Made by a program: the position numbers and the translations under genes. The notes below the pieces were generated by a model that saw only the letters and a list, made by a program, of their open reading frames with translations, searched no databases and was not told the origin of the DNA. From Sulfuricystis sp964478415 (GTDB lineage: Bacteria > Pseudomonadota > Gammaproteobacteria > Burkholderiales > Rhodocyclaceae), in assembly GCA_964478415.1 (NCBI GenBank), contig CAYZII010000004.1, positions 3,685 through 67,684 on the forward strand: a stretch of DNA of 64,000 nt. The letters run 5' to 3'. This document shows positions 60,625 through 64,000 of this stretch, piece after piece; position 1 is the stretch's first letter, and every line of letters starts with the position of its first letter.

Positions 60625-61283
60625 GACTGCGCCCCGCTCGCGTCGCGTTTGTCTTTCAGAATGTCGAGATAAGGCCCGGGCGGCAAACCTTCCGCCTTGC
60701 GATCGCTCTCCAGCGCCTTGATGGCCTCCTCATAGGCAGCACGCGCCTCGCTGTTCTTCCCTTGAGCGGCGAGCACATCGCCGCGCACCTCGAGATAGCG
60801 CGGCATTAAATACGGCGTTGGCGGCACGGCAAGGAGCTTCAAGGCCTCATCGAAGCTCTTTTCTTCGGCCAGCACGATCGCCTGACGCAGCCGGGCGAGA
60901 TCGCGCATGCCCTGATCCGTCGCATGCTCGGCCGCCCAGCCATACTGGGCCAGCGCCGATTTGAGATCGCCGGCTTCGGCCAGCGCCTTGCCAGCGACCA
61001 TCGCCGCCATGCCGGCATAGGCCGTACTGGCATGCTTGTCGACGAGTTCGCCCGCCATCAGACGTACCCGTTTGATGTCCTGCTGCATCAGGGCCTGCTG
61101 CAGGCCCGCAAACAGCTGGGCAGCCTTGGCGGCCTCGCTGCGTTGCCACCAATGCCAGACCTGCCAGCCCACCACGGCGATCGCAAAGGCGACGATCACC
61201 GAAGTGATCAGCGTGCCGTGCATTTTCCACCAGGTCTTGAGTTCTTCGATCTGTTCCTGTTCTTCGAGATCGTAGGTTGCCAT
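60621..61283 (-). CDS. YfgM-like ancillary SecYEG chaperone
   Basis: A 220-residue single-pass inner-membrane protein: short cytoplasmic start with TYDLEEQEQIEELKTWW, membrane helix (about 22-42) and TPR-like periplasmic domain (DLKSALAQYGWAAEHA, RYLEVRGDVLAAQGKNSEAR). E. coli YfgM contacts SecYEG and PpiD. A copy of the dispersed repeat encodes LAVPPTPYL. Start at 61283, 4 bases after hisS; the open frame upstream lies within hisS. Confidence 0.88.
   Translation of the reverse strand: MATYDLEEQEQIEELKTWWKMHGTLITSVIVAFAIAVVGWQVWHWWQRSEAAKAAQLFAGLQQALMQQDIKRVRLMAGELVDKHASTAYAGMAAMVAGKALAEAGDLKSALAQYGWAAEHATDQGMRDLARLRQAIVLAEEKSFDEALKLLAVPPTPYLMPRYLEVRGDVLAAQGKNSEARAAYEEAIKALESDRKAEGLPPGPYLDILKDKRDASGAQS
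60808..60833 (+). repeat. Dispersed 26-bp repeat, in yfgM
   Basis: AAAT, ACGGCGTTGGCG (two mismatches), GC, ACGGCAAG, antisense to the gene. Confidence 0.6.
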
Positions 61284-61287
61284 GTTT

Positions 61288-62583
61288 TCAGTCCTCTCCA
61301 GATGCCTCGTCCGTGCCAAAGAGCCACTCATGCACTGCATCGGCCAATCCATCGAACGGCACGCGCCGCTGTTCGGCCTGGACACGCAAGGGCTTGAGCG
61401 TCACTTCGTTTCTGCTGACTTCGTCCTCTCCGATGATCAGCGCCAGCTGTGCCCCCGAGGCATCGGCGCGTTTCATCTGTGACTTGAAACTGCCGCCCCC
61501 CATGTGGGTGAGCACTGTACAGCCGATGTCGCGCAGAGCCTCTGCCGCCCGGAAAGCGAGTCTTTCCGCCCCTTCCCCCTGATGCACGACATAAACGTCG
61601 ACTGCGGGTGCTCCGGGTAGTTCACCCTGTGCCTCGAGCAGCGCCATCACCCGTTCGATGCCCAAAGCAAAACCACAGGCGGGAGCAGGCTTGCCACCCA
61701 ATTGCGCGATCAGACCATCGTAACGGCCACCGGCACAGACCGTGCCTTGTGCGCCGAGCCGGTCGGTCACCCATTCGAACACGGTCAGATTGTAGTAGTC
61801 GAGACCGCGTACCAGACGCGGATTGATGCACCACGGGATGCCTGCCTCTTTGAGCAGCCCCTGCACGCCCTCGAAATGCTTCAGTGATGCTTCGCCGAGA
61901 TAGTCGAGCAGTTTCGGCGCTGCCTCGACGAGCGCCTGCATGGCCGGGTTCTTCGTGTCGAGGATGCGCAAGGGGTTGGTGTGCAGACGGCGCCGGCCAT
62001 CCTCGTCGAGCTGGTCGGCATGCTTCTCGAGATAGGCGATCAGGTCGTGGCGATGTTTCATGCGCTCCTCAGGTTGCCCGAGAGAGTTGATCTCGAGCCG
62101 GATCCCTTCCAGACCGAGATCGTCCCACAACCTGGCGCACATGATGATCTGCTCGGCATCGATGTCCGGCCCGGGAAGCCCCAGCGCTTCGACGCCGACC
62201 TGATGGAACTGGCGGTAACGCCCTTTTTGCGGCCGCTCATGGCGGAACATCGGCCCCATGTACCACAGGCGTTTCGGCCCATCGTAGAGGAGGTTGTGCT
62301 GCAGCACCGCGCGCACGCAGGAGGCGGTGCCCTCGGGGCGCAACGTCAGTTGCTCGCCGTTGAGGCTGTCGGTGAAGGAATACATCTCCTTCTCGACGAT
62401 GTCGGTCACGGCACCGATCGCGCGCGCGAACAGCGGCGTGGGCTCGACCAGCGGCATGCGGATCGGCCGGTAGCCATAAGAAAACAGCCAGTCGCGGACG
62501 AGTTGCTCGAAGGCCTCCCAACGTTCGGCCTCGGCGGGCAGGATGTCGTTCATCCCGCGAATGGCTTGAACCAACACACTCAT
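61288..62583 (-). CDS. hisS: Histidyl-tRNA synthetase
   Basis: Charges tRNA-His. The 431-residue class II enzyme has AIRGMNDILPAEAERW at the start, motif 2 LTLRPEGTASCVRAVLQHNL, and the His-A loop LVRGLDYYNLTVFEWV. In the usual gene order ispG precedes it; here two AT-rich genes intervene. No ribosome-binding site is seen before its ATG (AAAACGCATAAATGAT), so translation may depend on ribosomes leaving the inserted gene 14 bases upstream. Confidence 0.95.
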   Translation of the reverse strand: MSVLVQAIRGMNDILPAEAERWEAFEQLVRDWLFSYGYRPIRMPLVEPTPLFARAIGAVTDIVEKEMYSFTDSLNGEQLTLRPEGTASCVRAVLQHNLLYDGPKRLWYMGPMFRHERPQKGRYRQFHQVGVEALGLPGPDIDAEQIIMCARLWDDLGLEGIRLEINSLGQPEERMKHRHDLIAYLEKHADQLDEDGRRRLHTNPLRILDTKNPAMQALVEAAPKLLDYLGEASLKHFEGVQGLLKEAGIPWCINPRLVRGLDYYNLTVFEWVTDRLGAQGTVCAGGRYDGLIAQLGGKPAPACGFALGIERVMALLEAQGELPGAPAVDVYVVHQGEGAERLAFRAAEALRDIGCTVLTHMGGGSFKSQMKRADASGAQLALIIGEDEVSRNEVTLKPLRVQAEQRRVPFDGLADAVHEWLFGTDEASGED

Positions 62584-62597
62584 ATCATTTATGCGTT

Positions 62598-63209
62598 TTA
62601 ATTTTGATCACAACCGATCTTGCGATGCGCGATCAAATGGTATTGGTCAGAGATGATTGGCAAATCTCGAATCTCAGATCGAGAGCCTATATATGACCCT
62701 ATTTTGAAGTTGGTTGGCCGATAAATGAAAATTTCCGACAAAAAGGAAGTGACCGGATCAAACTTGGCGATAAGACGCAAAGGTAAAACAGGCTTATCAC
62801 TCCAACCAAAATTGCTAGCTGTTAAAACAAAATCATTCTCCAAGGAAAAGCCAATATGGATTAATGAAATGAAATCGATATCATGTATGACAAAATAGGC
62901 TTCATTTAAATTATTAACTTTCTCAGCAAAAACAAAACTATTTAAAAACGAACGGAGCAAGCTGTTTCGCACAATGCCGCTAAGGCAGTTACCTTTCATT
63001 TTTGACCATTCTCTCTGCAGATCATCCCTTTCATCAATGATTACATCAAACAACTTTTCAATAAAAACAGGAAGTCTTTTATCTTCTGGCAAACAATCTA
63101 CGTAATTTAACCTTGTCAATATGTTAAGAAAAACATTTGCAGGCAACTTGTTGATATAACTTGAATGATCTGCAACTAGTCGTTCAAGGCTCCCTACATA
63201 ATCATTCAT
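62598..63209 (-). CDS. Unknown protein B of an AT-rich inserted pair
   Basis: A 203-residue protein not recognised. The N-terminal half is mostly helical and charged (LERLVADHSSYINKLPANVF, FIEKLFDVIIDERDDLQREW). The C-terminal half is richer in beta strands (AYFVIHDIDFISLIHIGFSL, LPLRLIAKFDPVTSFLSEIF). There is no signal peptide, membrane helix or familiar motif. The start is ATG 63209 with GGAG six bases before; a TTG four codons earlier is less likely. Base composition is very different from its neighbours: 62881-62940 has 25% GC, a hisS line has 60%. It lies 15 bases after protein A, so the two form one unit. Confidence 0.75.
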   Translation of the reverse strand: MNDYVGSLERLVADHSSYINKLPANVFLNILTRLNYVDCLPEDKRLPVFIEKLFDVIIDERDDLQREWSKMKGNCLSGIVRNSLLRSFLNSFVFAEKVNNLNEAYFVIHDIDFISLIHIGFSLENDFVLTASNFGWSDKPVLPLRLIAKFDPVTSFLSEIFIYRPTNFKIGSYIGSRSEIRDLPIISDQYHLIAHRKIGCDQN

Positions 63210-63224
63210 CTTGAACTCCAATGT

Positions 63225-63833
63225 CTATTTGTTACACTCAGGACACAGATCAAACAAAACTACTTCAAGTTTATACAATCTCGCGAGCGCAATATACTGA
63301 TTCACCATGGGGGATTCTGCCACCTTTATATAACCGCTCTTTTTATCGCCCTTGTAGCGGTGATTTCTCATGCACAAAAAGAGTCGCTTAACGCGAGAAT
63401 CAAGAATTGCTTTTAAAACATCCTTGAAGAATTCAGCAAAGGCATCTGCTAGACTAAACTCAAAGGCAACACCATTCTTAACGTCGAGCAAGTCAAAACA
63501 TTGAACCTTCGTTTTATCAAACTCAATCTGCCTAATATCATCAACAAACCTTAACTCCATATTTTCAGCCACTGGAGCCTCTATTTTCAGTCTGTCATTG
63601 CCAAACTTTTTTAACAATAACTCCTGAACCAGACGTGTAGTCTGTGCTGATTTTCTTTCGTCTGCACTGGTTCTCGTGCAGCTAATCTTCTCAAGCCATT
63701 CGTCTGTATAGTCAGCATATTTGTAGCCACGAGGAGTCACCCTACACTCATAAATCTGCCCAAACAGGGTTGAAATCTCCTGCAAAACATCTGCTACCCC
63801 ATCATCAGTGGGGCGGATATTTTTCGCAGACAT
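63225..63833 (-). CDS. Unknown protein A of an AT-rich inserted pair, possible nuclease
   Basis: A 202-residue protein, start MSAKNIRPTDDGVADVLQEI at 63833, 29 bases inside the end of ispG, so translation is coupled. The segment QCFDLLDVKNGVAFEFSLAD followed by AEFFKDVLKAIL and RVKRLFLCMRNHRY resembles the D-x(n)-E core and following helix and strand of PD-(D/E)XK nucleases such as BglII-type restriction enzymes. ExK is not strictly present (E-F-S), so this is only suggestive. The C-terminus ends FDLCPECNK with a CxxC. 63361-63420 has 35% GC. An in-frame ATG at 63875 is inside ispG and unlikely. Confidence 0.7.
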   Translation of the reverse strand: MSAKNIRPTDDGVADVLQEISTLFGQIYECRVTPRGYKYADYTDEWLEKISCTRTSADERKSAQTTRLVQELLLKKFGNDRLKIEAPVAENMELRFVDDIRQIEFDKTKVQCFDLLDVKNGVAFEFSLADAFAEFFKDVLKAILDSRVKRLFLCMRNHRYKGDKKSGYIKVAESPMVNQYIALARLYKLEVVLFDLCPECNK

Positions 63834-64000
63834 AGTCTTCAACAATCTTTTTAAACTGAGCAGCGATTTTTTCACCTTTCAGAGTCGCAATCCGCACCCC
63901 ATCGGCATAGACCGGCGCGACCGGCTCCTCGCCGGTGCCGGGCAGCGAGATGCCGAGGTTGGCGTGCTTGCTCTCGCCGGGGCCGTTGACGACGCAGCCC
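63805..64000 (-). CDS. ispG: 4-Hydroxy-3-methylbut-2-enyl diphosphate synthase, C-terminal end
   Basis: The last 64 residues of IspG (GcpE), an enzyme of the non-mevalonate isoprenoid pathway that uses a 4Fe-4S cluster. GCVVNGPGESKHANLGISLP contains the third cluster Cys and the conserved NGPGE. The final stretch LKGEKIAAQFKKIVEDYVCE reads as a normal IspG end. But the last 30 or so codons are AT-rich with codons unlike the preceding ones, so they came with the inserted genes that follow. The N-terminal part is outside the window. Confidence 0.92.
   Translation of the reverse strand, partial: GCVVNGPGESKHANLGISLPGTGEEPVAPVYADGVRIATLKGEKIAAQFKKIVEDYVCEKYPPH

Noticed and set aside
63834..63875. 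Earlier in-frame ATG for cassette protein A
   Set aside because: It would lie deep within ispG coding sequence; ATG 63833 gives the usual short overlap.

Overview
The window reads as chromosomal DNA of a betaproteobacterium, probably from the Rhodocyclales/Nitrosomonadales side; that placement is inferred, not proven. Supporting signs are the high GC of most genes, a DUF2863 protein, PriB between S6 and S18, the yciB-yciI-bolA-ppiC order, and the block leuB-asd-fimV-truA-trpF-trpB-trpA-accD-folC-dedD-cvpA-purF-metZ. Most of the window is dense housekeeping DNA. There is no rRNA, CRISPR array or complete transposase. One scaffold gap (100 N, 49538-49637) lies inside fimV.

Layout. 1-430: start of a secreted protein with a near-consensus sigma-54 promoter. 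685-3752: DEAD-box helicase and D-amino acid dehydrogenase. 3797-7981: yciB, yciI-like, bolA, parvulin, mtfA, MaoC-Pta fusion. 7991-18365: ackA, prfC, prfB (programmed frameshift), a PIN-domain toxin-antitoxin pair, lysS, mnmC, a glycine-zipper protein and gltX. 18425-25662: MFS exporter, hupB, a 45-residue membrane protein, thrC, a polytopic membrane protein, hom, alaA. 25745-33346: Mth938-type protein, degenerate ArnD-like protein, bcp, phoH, a MITE-like element, dnaB, the rpsF-priB-rpsR-rplI operon, an HDOD protein. 33360-37232: tRNA-Arg(CCU), sspB, sspA and the cytochrome bc1 operon. 37376-54085: recR, DUF2863, metZ-purF-cvpA-dedD-folC-accD-trpABF-truA-fimV-asd-leuB. 54110-64000: entericidin, M48 lipoprotein, MFS, DUF465, aroC, ferredoxin, der-bamB-yfgM-hisS, then an AT-rich two-gene insertion between hisS and ispG.

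Three observations stand out. (1) A dispersed 26-bp sequence (core TCGGCGCTGGCG, two variable bases, ACGGCA) occurs about 14 times, on both strands, within genes and between them. It is spaced like a DNA-uptake-type signal or an expanding repeat. (2) Two AT-rich genes of unknown function (62598-63833) interrupt the usually adjacent ispG-hisS pair. Composition shifts inside the last codons of ispG, as if the insertion brought its own ispG tail; the first gene may carry a PD-(D/E)XK-like nuclease core. (3) A 206-bp MITE-like element with terminal inverted repeats and a 5-bp TTTAA duplication sits exactly on the phoH stop codon. Just beyond it is a short duplicate of the dnaB 3' end.

Working together, the genes cover branched amino-acid synthesis (asd, hom, thrC, metZ, leuB, trpABF, aroC, alaA), translation and tRNA modification (lysS, gltX, hisS, prfB, prfC, mnmC, truA), respiration (bc1), envelope assembly (BamB, YfgM, parvulin, entericidin) and acetyl-phosphate metabolism (Pta-AckA).
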